From contig JAHLJT010009436.1 in the NCBI GenBank assembly GCA_031308135.1, positions 140,700,303-140,764,302 on the forward strand: 64,000 bases of DNA. Direction: 5' to 3'. How positions within the stretch are numbered: the stretch's first letter is position 1; every line of letters starts with the position of its first letter. The DNA comes from Acheta domesticus (taxonomy: Eukaryota; Arthropoda; Insecta; Orthoptera; Gryllidae). The position numbers were made by a program, and so were the translations under genes. Shown here piece after piece: positions 12,512-23,639 of this stretch. The notes under the pieces are model-generated. The model was not told the origin of the DNA, ran no database searches, and was given only the letters and a program-made list of their open reading frames with translations.

Positions 12512-12534
12512 GCAAATCGCAAATAGCGATTTGC
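12512..12534. repeat. Perfect 9-bp hairpin
   Basis: GCAAATCGC, loop AAATA, GCGATTTGC. It lies in a GC-richer patch (12480-12730) within AT-rich DNA and may be the core of a fold-back element, but no outer ends were found. Confidence 0.4.
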
Positions 12535-13349
12535 GACATTGAACAGGGCATGCCGCCTGATCGTCTCGAATTTGAGCGATTACGGTGGCAAGAGATCCGC
12601 TGACGCCTCCAGCATTATTTCGACGCGGTCGGAGCATCCCGACAACAGGCCAAGTTGCGGTATCGTTCGTTCTCGATAATGGCAGTGCCGGAACTATCCT
12701 GCACTTGCGCCTTCCACCATGCAGTGTTGTCAAACCAAATTAGATTACACTACAAGAAAGTTATATTGCAAGAGTACTGGCGTTACATTGCACGATCATG
12801 TGAATTTGTATTCTGTTACAGTTTTAGAAACTACGTAGAAAGAATAGAACTTGTTTTAAAGTAATATTTGTTTTTATATTCGTACGAAAACTATTATTAA
12901 CGTCCGAATTATTTATTTTTATCTTTTGAGTAACTTCACAAACTGCGGCCCCTAAAACTCTGACGTTGTAGACTGCACCCTACTCAGCCTATTTAGAAAT
13001 CCGGCTCTGAAAGTCGCAAGTTGCAGCTAGCAGAAAACGACATAAGACATGTCTCATAAAGCATTTCTCGAAACTTGAATAAAAGTGGTCGCCTTAAAGG
13101 GAAAAAAAAGTGTGAATTTGTGGAGGAATTCGTTGGACGGAAACAGGAGTAGTCTACGTAAAGGGGATTTCAATGCATAAAGCATATATAGAATACATCA
13201 TTTAGAAAACATTTTAATAACATGATTTGATTTTCATTGCAATTATAATGATATTCTTGATAATTGACTCAATTTGATAAAAACAAATTGCATTTTTTTA
13301 CGTTTCTTTAATTTTCGGGTCACTAACAGTTTAATCGAATTGAGACTAC

Positions 13350-14890
13350 CGAAAATAATAACGAAGAATCGTTATTCATAAGAAAGTTTCCGACAAAAAA
13401 ATTGGAACTTTTTTTGTTAGAAAATGACGATTGAGTATTTCTAAACTAGTAGTGCAAGAACAGCATACACGTGTTTGCGTTTTTAGAAAATTAGAACTTT
13501 ACAGTCTTAGAAACTTCAGATAATTCAATGAAAATGTGACCTACGCCTTTTTTTCCCACGCCATTACACTCACAAATTCAATAGTATCTACAAATTGCTG
13601 GAAATTTGCATTTTAACCCTATGAGAAAACTTTAAAAAAAATTACGTTTTTCTAATTTGTGGAAAAACGAAAAAATACCCCCAAATTAACATTACGCCGT
13701 ATTAAAGAGTGCAATTAGCACTATCCGTTCGAAAAGTTTGAACAAAAAAATTGAAACCATTTTTGAGAAATGGCGTTTGAGCGTTTCTGAAAATGCGCAA
13801 TTTTGAGCTAGTTTTTACAGACAACTATTCAATTTTCGAGAAACTTTATTTGACATTATTTAAAGCACATGTACTCATTAATATAATAATGTGAACAAAT
13901 CGCCGCTAATGTAAATAATAACAACGTGAGAGACAAATAAAACAGACTACATTTTTACAATTTTTGAAAAAACAAAAAATAGAGGAATATGTCATTAATA
14001 TCATCTCATAGAGTACATTTAGCACTATCCGTACGAAAAGGTTAAAGAAAAATTTAGAGCCGTTTTTGAGAAAATAGGTTTTTGTATTTTATTAAAAAAT
14101 TTCAAATTTAGCATGCAATATTCCGCAAAAACTACTAAACTTTTCCAAAAAATGTTAAAAAATGAAATGTACCTAAATGAAAGACCTCACTTTAGACAAC
14201 AAATTTTATTTGAAAGAAAAATCTCCATCTTCAATTTTGTAGTTCTAGGAAGACACCGAAAACATTTCAAACTTTGGCAATTTTCGAAAATGCAGAGTTA
14301 ACCGTGAAAATGGGACCTACGCCACCTTAATAAGTGTATTTTACTCTATTCTTACAAGAAATTTAAAGAAAAAATTTGGAGCTGTTTTTGAGAAAATTTT
14401 GAAAATGTCCGGGGGCTTCATGTAAAGTACCTTCAAATTTTGAAGAAAGTTTTTCAAAATCGAGGCGCCACGAATGGACGCAGATCGACCGGGAAATATC
14501 CATTTTGGAAGAAATCGCACGTATGGTTTACGTACTAGTGTTGTTCACACACGGTCAGGCAGATGGATAGACAGATGGACAGACGGACAGACAGACGGAC
14601 AGACAGACAGACGGACAGACAGACGGACAGACAGACGGACAGACAGACGGACAGACAGACGGACAGACAGACGGACAGACAGACGGATAGACAGACGGAC
14701 AGACAGACGGACAGACAGACAGACGGGCAGGCAGACGGACGGACAGACAGATGGACAGACGGACGGACGTTTTGAAAAGACCCGCTTTTTCGGTATCAGG
14801 GGACCCCAAAACGTGTATTTCCGTTGAAACTTCGAAATCGATTTTCCGCAGTATTATATAACTTTCCCTATACTCCGTATATACGTACAT
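13350..14890 (+). repeat. Interspersed repeat E, copy 1, with diverged 300-355 bp modules
   Basis: A block built of about four decayed modules, each with a CGTACGAAAAG-like word followed by a GAGCCGTTTTTGAGAAAA-like word (near 13402, 13757, 14058 and 14380); TTAGCACTATCCG recurs at 13711 and 14015. The last module runs into GTCCGGGGGCTTCATGTAAA, then the octamer array at 14558-14769, then TTTTTCGGTATCAGG. The same order occurs at 17740-18235. The short frames here are AT-rich chance frames. Confidence 0.65.
14558..14769. repeat. GACAGACG octamer minisatellite
   Basis: About 25 head-to-tail copies of an 8-bp unit GACAGACG with variants (GATAGACA, GACGGACG, CAGGCAGA). The unit length keeps three + frames and a - frame open, giving false Asp/Arg/Thr-rich and Cys/Pro/Ser-rich proteins. 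It sits inside interspersed repeat E. Confidence 0.95.
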
Positions 14891-14989
14891 ATACGGGAAA
14901 TTAAAAATATAAGTGGCACAGTCTGTATCATAAATTTATTTGCTGGTTGAGTTCCCATCGTTAGCTGCCTCTCTTAGAAACATTATATA

Positions 14990-16890
14990 CAGTAGTTTGT
15001 TGCGTTGGGTTAGAGTTGCAACTTAAAATGTCCGTAAATATGTGTGGTGTAGTGTGATGCAGCCAAATCTCGTAATCGAAACTTCGTTAATTTTGGATTA
15101 ATTGAGTTGAAATAAACGACATAGGTAAGTAAATATCTCATGTTCTAGGCATGCTAATTCGTAACTTAATAACTATTCATTATAAACAAGACAAAATGTA
15201 TTAATAGCATGTACTACTTTTAGGGTAACATTGCCATTCCTGTTATCTTGCCCCTACATGTATATCCTTTGAGAAGAAATTAATCTTCATAAATTGAATT
15301 AATTGACATTGTATGAGTTTATATATCATTTCTAAAGCATATGACCTATAAATTGTAAACATTGATTAATTACATTTGATACAAAATTACTTTTATGTTG
15401 GTGCCATACTTGCACTGTAACTTTGCCACGTAAACAAATTAAAAAAATACAATATGTAAGGTTTGCAAACCTATGATGAAGTTAAAATGCACGAACCAAT
15501 GGAAAAAGTAAATAGTGGAAAATTGAGTAGGAAAACGCTACTGAACTGTATGGAATTAACAAGTTCACTTCAAATGACGTGTGGTATGCCAAATACGATA
15601 TTGTTGCTGAGTTTCCCAGATTAAATATAAAAAGGAGAAAGCACTTTTTTCCTATCGCATTTTATTACAATGTTAAACAGTTAATAAAACATATTTTAGA
15701 CTGAGTTCTCAAAGCAGTATTTATGCCTGTTTAGAGTATTTAAACTGTCAAAAATCAAAGACTAATAAGGTTCTGATGCATATTTATGTTTTTCTGCTTC
15801 CTATCCAACTCTCATACATTTAAGCATTGCCAGAGACTTGGAAATAAATAGAGGTGGCAATGTTTGACCCCTATGGTGTAACATTGCCACTTTGCTTTCT
15901 TTTAAAAAAGTAATAAAATCTTTCAAATTATGGAAGCTATGACTTCAATATTTTGAAGAAACATTGTAGTTTTGTGAACGATTAAATTGTCAAAATAATG
16001 ATTCTGAACATAGGTGCAAAAAAGTAGAGCTTTAAAAGAAACAAATATGTGGCAATGTTACCCCCCGTTGCCTTATATATATTTAGTCCATATAAATCCG
16101 TTCCCTGTTGATGATAAATCCATTATCACCATTGTCAAAATAAATTGCAATTTGGTTATATACTCCTTTTTGCTACTGGTGCTTTAAATTAGGATAGCTT
16201 AATTTGAATACGAAACACGATCTAGGTTAACAGCCTTAATTTCGCATTATTGGCACTTCGCGCTATGAAAAGTTACTATAAATGTTTTAATGATTTTAAT
16301 ACGTATTAATGCGATAAGGTATTAAACTTCTCCGTGAGTACACGACGTTCGGCAAACGAGCAACACATGCGAGTTATGGTAAGTGTTGTAACAAAGATAG
16401 TTTGACATACAAATAAGTCTCTTTCTGAAGTGGTCTCTTTCTACATTTAGGAAGCATTGGACGGTGCATTGCTCACTATTTTCTTGTGCGTTGACGATAG
16501 CGAATTTGCGCATACCGTTCAGGCGACGTTACATAAAAGCAGATAAGAAAGGGGTCAAGGGCGAAACTGGAAAAGTAGTAACGTTCATATTTGGGCAACG
16601 TGGAAAATTGGCAGTCGTAATGGGGTAAATTAATGCATTTTACATTATTACCGAAAAACATACACATTCTCTGTTCAAAAATAAATTAATTTGGAGGTAT
16701 AGATTAACGTGTGTTATTTGCTAATCTAAATGTCGTTTTTTGTGTTTTTTTTTTTCATTTTCTATGCTGATAATATTACATTATATCACATAATGCTAAT
16801 AATTTACAATCTGTTCTCTTGGAATACAAGGTATACAGGATGTAAGTAAGAATTAAGAGAATCTAAAGGATAAATTTAGAATACGCTCAC
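14990..16890. other. AT-rich spacer without identifiable gene
   Basis: No domain-bearing frame, RNA gene or terminal repeat recognised. Words of the type ACATTGCCAC / AACTTTGCCAC recur near 15235, 15413, 15855, 15885 and 16050, which may mark a decayed repeat. Confidence 0.4.
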
Positions 16891-16904
16891 GCTTTAGTCT
16901 ATAC

Positions 16905-17135
16905 CAGTGTTGTCAAGGTCGATGCCACGAGCGGGAGAGTCCGTGGCACGAGTGTCACGACAAAATCGCCCATCCTCGCAGTTTATTGCCCCGCCACAAG
17001 ACAACGCCATCCCTATTGTAAAACGGCGGGGTTACTAATAGTTTCCTTTCCCGCCGCTAGTTGCGCAGAGAAGCTCGATGCATGCTACGGTGCCACGACG
17101 CGTGCCACTGCCAGTAGAAGACCTTGACACCACTG
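16905..17135. mobile_element. hAT-type MITE, TSD GTCTATAC
   Basis: A 231-bp non-coding element. The left end is CAGTGTTGTCAAGGTC and the right end, read on the other strand, is CAGTGGTGTCAAGGTC (15 of 16 identical). Exact 8-bp direct repeats GTCTATAC flank it (16897-16904 and 17136-17143). An 8-bp TSD and CAGTG termini are the hallmarks of hAT transposons. The interior is GC-richer than its surroundings and holds no transposase. Confidence 0.9.
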
Positions 17136-17739
17136 GTCTATACACATGTTCACTGTTGTCCAACAAGTTTATTGATTGTTGATTTGGATGGTAGCTCAGT
17201 CTCGTCTGGAGCCTCTTACTTCGCTCTGTGATAATCTCTACCATAGTTGAGATGTTCAAATCTTTGTACAAATTATTGTTGCTTACGAACCACGGTGCGT
17301 TGCATAAACATCTCAAGGTTTTTATTTCGAACCTTGTCAGGATCTCCAGGTTTGCCTTGCTGGCTGTGCGGCATAGTTCTATGCCTTAAGTCCATGTTGG
17401 CTTGATTCTTGCTTTGTAAAATAAGACTTAAAGAAGACAAGTTTTACATAAATCATAAATTTAAAAAGAAATTAGGAAATGGGCAAGACTACTGCAGTTC
17501 ATCTATTAATAAACACCAAAATATTTCTATAAATAATTGTATTATCCCCTGGACACTACCAATTTTAAAAAAATTCTAGGGTTTTTCTGATACCCAACTT
17601 TTATGGAAGCCACATTTCCTAGGTAAAATAATCAAAGCATAGGCTTTGCGTTTCAAATTATATTCGTTAATAAATAGATCATCCGCTAATCATTTTGAAC
17701 TTTTCAATTTTCTAAAAATCAGGATTTTCAGCAAACATG

Positions 17740-18235
17740 AGCCCTGCACCATTCTCTGAAACGTCCTTCACAAAATCCATCAACAAAATTTAACCATAAA
17801 CGATGGAGTCATTTTTTGAAAATTTTGAAAATGTCTCAGGGACTTCATGTAAAGTACCCCCTAAAGTTAAAGTATAGGTTTCAAATTGAAGGGGTCATGA
17901 CATCAGCCAGATGGGTTGGGAAATTGGTTTTGGAGAAAATCGGCTGAACGGTTTAGCCGCTTGCATTGTTCACAGACGGACAAACAGACAGACGGTCAGA
18001 CATACAGACGGACAAACAGACGTTTTTCCGTTATTCGATTTTTCGGTATCAAGGATCCACAAAACATGGATTCTAGCTGCATCACATGTTTGAGGATTTT
18101 TTTCTAAATTTAGCAACTGGATTTATCCACTTTATCGTTACCAAACCCTTGTAATAAGAGTTTTTCTGCCGAATTTTTTTTTCGCACAGCATTACATAAC
18201 TGTCTCTCTTGTCGAAGCGAGAAAGTAAAAATGAG
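17740..18235 (+). repeat. Interspersed repeat E, copy 2
   Basis: Matches copy 1 in order: GAAAATGTCTCAGGGACTTC plus ATGTAAAGTACC; a GGGAAATTGGTTTTGG..AAAATCG block; GTTCACAGACGGAC leading into the short octamer-like array at 17976-18022; TTTTTCGGTATCAAGG and CACAAAACATGG; and a GCATTACATAACTG tail near 18190. The two short frames starting at 17911 and 17916 lie entirely in this repeat. Confidence 0.7.
17976..18022. repeat. Short GACAGACG-type array
   Basis: About five degenerate units (GACGGACAAACAGACAGACG and following) at the position where copy 1 of repeat E carries about 25 units. Confidence 0.75.
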
Positions 18236-18239
18236 GCTT

Positions 18240-19397
18240 TCTAAGGTAATTACCTTACTCTGAATGATTCTGGTTTAATTTAATTAGGTCATTTACTGCA
18301 CAACTCTTGTAAAGGCCTGATCTTTTATACAATAAAATTGTTTGATAAACAATAGTGATGAATGTTTAACATAAAGGAGCAAATTGTGCAAAATGGCTGT
18401 CAAAACAGTTTAATCATCTCTTCAAGAATATGTTTTCGGGAAGATCAGAAAGTGAAGATTTCATATCGTATTTTCACATTAAAATCCTTGTTTTACCATT
18501 CTTGAACCTTATGTCGCAGACTATGGTGGAACAAAAACATTCAGTCAAAATATCTCCAGAAAATTTCCTGAAATATAGGATAGTTGATGCTGTCATTTGA
18601 AATTGACAATATCTTTGTGCGAGCTAATTTCAATATTAAAAAAATATTCCTGTGAAAAATTCTTATAATACCTCTAATGCGATGTTTGTATCTGATGTCA
18701 GAGTTGCGGCATATCAAGCACGCAATCTTTGTTAGATAACAAGAGCTAAGTTTGTAGGTGTTGGCAGACTCATTGTTCTGTTAATTTACAAGGTAATCAC
18801 ACGAATTCTCGTTGTCGCAACGGATCTCCTTCTCTTGTATTTGATATATGATAATATGATAAGAGACACCTCTGGAATAAAACACTTTTGTTGTGTACAA
18901 TGTAAGCAGCTTAGCTAGGTCTGATCGACTAAACATCGCTTAGCAAGAAAAATCATAGACATGTCATTGTCATATCGCGGATCGTGTCTTACCAAATGAA
19001 CAACATTTATTAGTACAAAGTAAATGTTATTGAAAAGTGATAATTATAACTCGTATTGATGTAAACTTTCATAAGTCAGAAAATTCTGATTATCTTTGTC
19101 AATCACGTAAATGTCTACTCATTTCAATTTGAAACACTCACGCGGGGCAGAGAAAATCTACTAATCAAATGTAATTTTTTCAAAAGCTTGTAGCATCAGA
19201 AACATGGTAATACATCAATTATATCGTGGCTAACAAAGATGATGTGGGAATAATAGTACTTTTATGAGTTGACCAGAAAGAAATGATCTTGGAAATGTAC
19301 CAATTACTGTTGAGATCAATTAAGCTTGTCAGAGCTTCGTCGTCTTTTATTTATTACGAATACATTTTAATTCATCCAAAAAATTATTTCTTTAAAA

Positions 19398-19435
<38 letters not shown>

Positions 19436-20525
19436 GTAATAATAAATATAAAACGGAATAATACATTTACATTTATTGAGTTGGTTAATTTTACACTGTT
19501 TAAACAATTAATCTTTACAAAAGATGATAAGAAGCCAAACATTCTAAGAGGCAAAAAATTCTTCTACTTTACGATGAGTTAAAGAAATTACGAATTATCT
19601 TAACAAAAAACTGAAGAGAGTAATTGGGACAGAATAAACGAAAAGTGAATTAAACAATGAAAATTTGAAACAACGTTTTTTAGTTTTATGAAGCACACAA
19701 AGCTTTTACAAAGAGAGTGAACAATATAGTTCATCCCCGTGTTTTTGCGATTTATTTGCATGTTTAATATGCACAAATGGAACATGCAACGCATCCCCGG
19801 AAATGGGAATCGAGCTGATCTGAATTTGAAAGATTTTAACAACATCCGTTGAAAACGTCATTGGCTTTTTACACTTTCGGTCTGTTGCGCGTCATTTCCA
19901 GTGTCAATGAATAAATACACCAGTCATCCGCACACGTGCAGAACATTAAGCACAGCAAGGTTGGTTCTTTTTCATTCACCCGCCGTAGAAAAAACTACTA
20001 AACAAAATGTTACCCTGAAATTTTGATCAGTAAGAACAGCCACAATTTATAGAAACCCCAGCAACAACGCATGTGGAAATTGCTGTACACATTGTTGATA
20101 ATCCTAAAAGAGATATAATTCGATAATGTATTATCTGCTTCTGTTAATCTATAAATTCTGATAAGGTGCAATGATATATTGAGAAAGAAATTCCCTTTTG
20201 TCACAATTATTGACGAGAATGTGCATGCTGAATTGTTTAAATTTAGAAGTGCAAGAAAATAAACTTTTAGGTACTGGATACTTACTACCAAATTCTAACT
20301 ACGTCGTGCATGTATTAAGATCAATTTACATAATAATTTTCAATACGTAAGAAGGGTGAAAAAGGTAGAGAAAGGTCATTTAAATTGACATGCGTAAGCT
20401 GTGAAGTATTTTTGATTCCTAAGAAGACTGTTCAAACACCTTTGAAACATTTGTGGAAATTTGAATACGCATTATATACATGTAATAGTTTTGTGTTTCT
20501 ACAAAAGGATGACTAATAAGGAATC
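18240..20525. other. AT-rich spacer with one microsatellite
   Basis: No gene recognised. The frames near 19283-19582 and 19600-20291 are AT-rich and lack domain signatures; the first runs through the (AAT)n run. Confidence 0.4.
19400..19446. repeat. (AAT)n microsatellite
   Basis: Run of TAA/AAT triplets with one AGT interruption near its end. Confidence 0.95.
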
Positions 20526-20537
20526 CGATAATGAATT

Positions 20538-21096
20538 GATTGATTGTTGGTGATTCCGGGCTCATCAACTACAGAGGTCATTAGTCCCGTAAGTGTGGTG
20601 CGTGTTTTTTCATCGGAAGGTGGCGGTGATCTTTTCCCCACTAGATGGCGATATCCGGCGCCGACCTACCATCGACTAGTGGAGTTTTCCCCTCAACCAG
20701 GTATCTCCCACCAGCGGGACACCGCCCCAGCCAGGACAAGCTCTAAGCTCCCGACTGGTCTCCCGGCATAAGTGGTAGTGTAGTCCATGTTAGTGTTAAG
20801 TGTGTGCGTGTGGGTGAGGGGTGGGGATAGAACAAGAAAGACGTAGGAAAGATCGCGCGCGGTCCGTTTGTTAGGGTAATGCTCCAGCATTCGCCTGCAG
20901 TTGATCTGAGAAACCACGGAAATCTACCGATGAGAACAGCCGACCGATAGAATTTCCTCCAGACAGCGACTGAATTCGACCTAGCTGAAAAGCTAGTGTC
21001 GAAAATCCTGCCGCCGTCGGGATTCGAACCTAGAACCGCCCGATCAGAGTGACTGCAGTACATCAGTTGATGCACTGAACCATCTCTCCCGGTCTC
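20538..21096 (-). mobile_element. Complete tRNA-derived SINE (SINE-A copy 3)
   Basis: Read on the minus strand, the element starts GAGACCGGGAGAGATGG and carries an A box TGGTTCAGTGC and a perfect B box GGTTCGAATCCCG at about 21009-21021. The body is about 450 bp and the tail ends in CAACAATCAATC. It is flanked by 10-bp direct repeats ATAATGAATT (20528-20537 and 21097-21106), as expected for LINE-mediated insertion. At 559 bp it is long for a SINE. This is the reference copy for the partial copies near 4.8, 7.7 and 52.5 kb. Frames on either strand within it (75, 74 and 135 codons) are not genes. Confidence 0.9.
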
Positions 21097-21767
21097 ATAA
21101 TGAATTTGTAATAAATACACCGTGAGTACCAAAACGTTTGAATCGTCCATAACACATCGTGGTTTTGAATTGAATATTAAGAATCATTATAAATATACAT
21201 TTCCCTTCTATTTGTGTTACAGAACTTCCCACGCCCTACTAAACTTCTCTACCCTCGCGCAGGCATGAATGGCCGCGAGACAAGCACAAAAACAAGTGTG
21301 TTCCTTGAAGAATGATGTCTGAAATCACTGCGAGAGATACTGGCAATTACTGAACAAAATATATTTCATTATATCTCTCTAAACTTCAAATACATTTCGT
21401 TTGAACAACTATCAGTCATTAACTCTTAAAAACATCCAATAAACTAAATCCTTGGTGCTTTAATTAGGCGCTTTCTTTAGACGTAAATTTCAGTTGTAAA
21501 AATCGAAGCTGCTCAACCCAACTCATTTCACCTTCTTTAATTATGTGCTTTGATTTCACCACTCTCATTTTTATATTATTCTGAAAGGTTTCCGTCTACT
21601 TTTAGAAGATGAAATAAATTTTGTTCAGAAACATTCATGAATTAAAATTCCACTTCATGAAACGATATAGAAATTCGAAATAAGGACATTTCATGCAGCA
21701 AGTTTCTCTGCACAACTGGGTATGGTATTTGATTACTACATGACATGGAAAAGACATCCAAAATCTT

Positions 21768-21956
21768 CTAGATGAATGCAAGAATAGACTTAAAATCTTT
21801 AAATAGTAATCGTTTCATAATAACTGGGGTGCAGAAAAAGATCTACTCCGGATTACATTTAAAGCAATTGTAAGAAGCAAGATTGATTATGGCTCCATTA
21901 TTTATAACTCTGCCAACCAAACAAAGCTGAAAAATCTCCATTTGTATACATTCCAC
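21768..21956 (+). pseudogene. LINE reverse-transcriptase fragment
   Basis: In one frame the sequence reads ECKNRLKIFK, two stops, then NWGAEKDLLRITFKAIVRSK and IDYGSIIYNSA..LKNLH. The WGA.. LL..(Y/F)KA.VRSKIDYGS..Y.SA block is a known conserved region near the C-terminal end of the reverse transcriptase of Jockey/CR1-type non-LTR retrotransposons. Two in-frame stops (TAG TAA near 21804) and loss of both flanks show it is dead. The clade call is tentative. Confidence 0.8.
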
Positions 21957-23262
21957 TTTTGAGATTCCCGAAGTTATGTTCATAAAGATTTAAATTGTCG
22001 TTTGTAGACAATCACTGTTATTTTTACATTTTCGAAACCTTATTTAATATATTTATTGATACTTGTTCGACAAAAATTTGTCTTTCAAGTGTGTGAACAT
22101 TACAGTAACATCGAATACAGTATGAGGAGAAACTTAAAAAGTAACCTCTAACATACTACTGACATGTATAGGTATTATTGATTTTGAACACACAATGATC
22201 TTAAAAATAAACAATGGTTATAAATAGTACATAATACATGAAATTTATACAATAAATAATAGATACATGTAGTAAGTTAACTATGGAGGATGTAAGAGGC
22301 GTTTTGAATAACGTGATTTAATTCGCGGGAAAGGATTAGCTGTTTTTCCAAGTTGAAAAGATGTATAAGCAGGAGAATAAGTAATGGAAGTATAGAAATT
22401 ATCTGAGAGACGAAGGATCCAGGATTTTAGAGACAGGATACTGAGTTCATGTATCTTATGAAAAAAAATGGAGAAACCAGCAAGTGGCAGCCGCCGAGTG
22501 GCGGCGCGGGGCCGAGGCGCGTGCGCGGCCGCGAGTACGCCGCCGAGTGCGGAGGCTCTGCCCGCAGCGTATCGCACGCGAAAGCGGCCCCGCGCGGCGC
22601 CTTTTAAAAATCCTCCTCTCTCGCCGCCGCCGCCTCCGCCGCCCGCCGGCGGCGCGCCGAGCTGCCCCCACCTCGCCTCGCGCAGACCCCTCCTCCTCCT
22701 TAAATCTGGACACACCTCTCCGGCGCTGAGCACGCCCACCCGGCCCGCGCATCGTCCCCTCCCCCTTCACCGCCGCCGCCGCCGCCACCGCCTCCCGCGC
22801 GCTCTCGCCCGCCCGCTCGCCCCCGCGCCCGTGCTCGCGCTCGCTCGCTCGCTCGCTCGCCACGGAGCGTGCGCGCTAACTCCACGCGGCATTTTTCCAG
22901 CCGCTAACGCCGGCGGCGCGCCAGATCCGCGCGGCGCTCCGCTCCAGACGCCGCCTTCAGGCCCAGGCGTCGCGTCGCGGTTGGTCGTCGCTTATCACAG
23001 CGCGCAACGTGCGCTCCGCCGCCCACCCCGCCGCCGCCGCCGTCTGTAGCGCCGGCGAGCGCAGCTGCGCGCGCCCAGCCAGCCACCCATCCATCCACCC
23101 GAACGCCACGCTCACCTGTGCGACGTGCGGGCCGTTTTCCACGAAAAGCGTGCGGGCCCGGTTGCGAGCTTCGATTTTTCCGCACTTGCCGGCGCGGCCC
23201 GGCGCGGCCCGGCCCCGCGGCGCGCCCGCCCTGCTCCCCCGAGCGAGCGGCCCGCCTCCCGC

Positions 23263-23326
23263 TATAAACGTATACAGAGCGGCGCCGCCACTTCAGTTGG
23301 AGCCGAGCGCTGGAAGAGGGCGGACG
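23263..23326 (+). promoter_or_regulatory. Core promoter: TATA box, initiator and DPE
   Basis: TATAAA at 23263-23268; initiator TCAGTT at 23293-23298 with A+1 at 23295, so the first T of TATA is at -32; GGACG at 23322-23326, exactly +28 to +32, matching the DPE consensus RGWYV. TCAGTT fits the arthropod initiator. All three elements at canonical spacing directly upstream of an ATG with a good context and a splice donor make this a real pol II start with high likelihood. TATA plus DPE is a strong core-promoter combination often found at regulated genes; that last point is general knowledge. Confidence 0.85.
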
Positions 23327-23351
23327 CGCTGGGCGTCGCTGCTGCTAGTTC

Positions 23352-23477
23352 ATGCACTCGCCGCAGCCCCGGCTCAGCGGCGGCTTGGCGCTGCGGTCGA
23401 CCCCTGTGTTGTCGCGACCGCACCGTCGTCGGCGTGCTGCTGCAGCGACTGCGATTCTTGTGATGTTTTCTGTGTAG
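23352..23477 (+). CDS. Upstream ORF in the 5' UTR
   Basis: ATG at 23352 to TAG at 23475-23477, 41 codons, the only ATG-initiated frame between the predicted start site and the main ATG. The peptide begins MHSPQPRLSG and is Arg/Ala-rich; no function is suggested. It ends 69 nt before the main ATG, so reinitiation is possible. It may dampen translation of the main frame. Confidence 0.35.
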   Translation: MHSPQPRLSGGLALRSTPVLSRPHRRRRAAAATAILVMFSV

Positions 23478-23546
23478 AAGAGACCCCTCCCGCGAAGGAC
23501 GAGTTTTGTTGTTAGACATTGTCGGTGGTGCCAGCCGTGAGGAGAG

Positions 23547-23639
23547 ATGGACTTTCAAAGCGCGATGGAGACGTTCGCCGAAGCCTGGGTTGCGGCCAAC
23601 ACGAAAGGCGGGCCGCTTGGCGACGTCGGCTGCTCACAG
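23547..23639 (+). CDS. First coding exon of an unrecognised protein (31 codons)
   Basis: ATG at 23547 lies in GGAGAGATGG, with purine at -3 and G at +4. The exon encodes 31 residues beginning MDFQSAMETFAEAWVAANTK and ending DVGCSQ, then meets a near-consensus donor (CAG|GTGAGC) in phase 0. The peptide is acidic to neutral, with a short amphipathic stretch (METFAEAWVAAN) and no signal peptide; it looks like the N-terminus of a soluble protein. In the unspliced reading the frame runs on to 23882, but the sequence after the donor is intronic in character. The promoter type, CpG island and long intron suggest a regulated developmental gene. I do not recognise the family and do not name it. Confidence 0.7.

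Larger units (their letters stand above)
23295..23639 (+). other. Exon 1 (5' UTR plus first coding exon)
   Basis: From the predicted start at 23295 to the splice donor CAG|GTGAGC (GT at 23640). The 5' UTR is 252 nt. It includes a 41-codon upstream ORF at 23352-23477. The exon ends in phase 0. Confidence 0.75.

Noticed and set aside
14474..14890. Open frames of 70-117 codons over the GACAGACG array
   Set aside because: Repeat translation in three frames and on both strands; embedded in an interspersed repeat.
21005..21095. tRNA gene suggested by the perfect B box
   Set aside because: The A and B boxes belong to SINE-A; no complete cloverleaf, and the insertion has SINE-type duplications.
22468..23049. 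193-codon + frame beginning MEKPASGS
   Set aside because: Lies upstream of the core promoter, is Pro/Ala/Arg-rich, and overlaps equally long minus frames in a CpG island.
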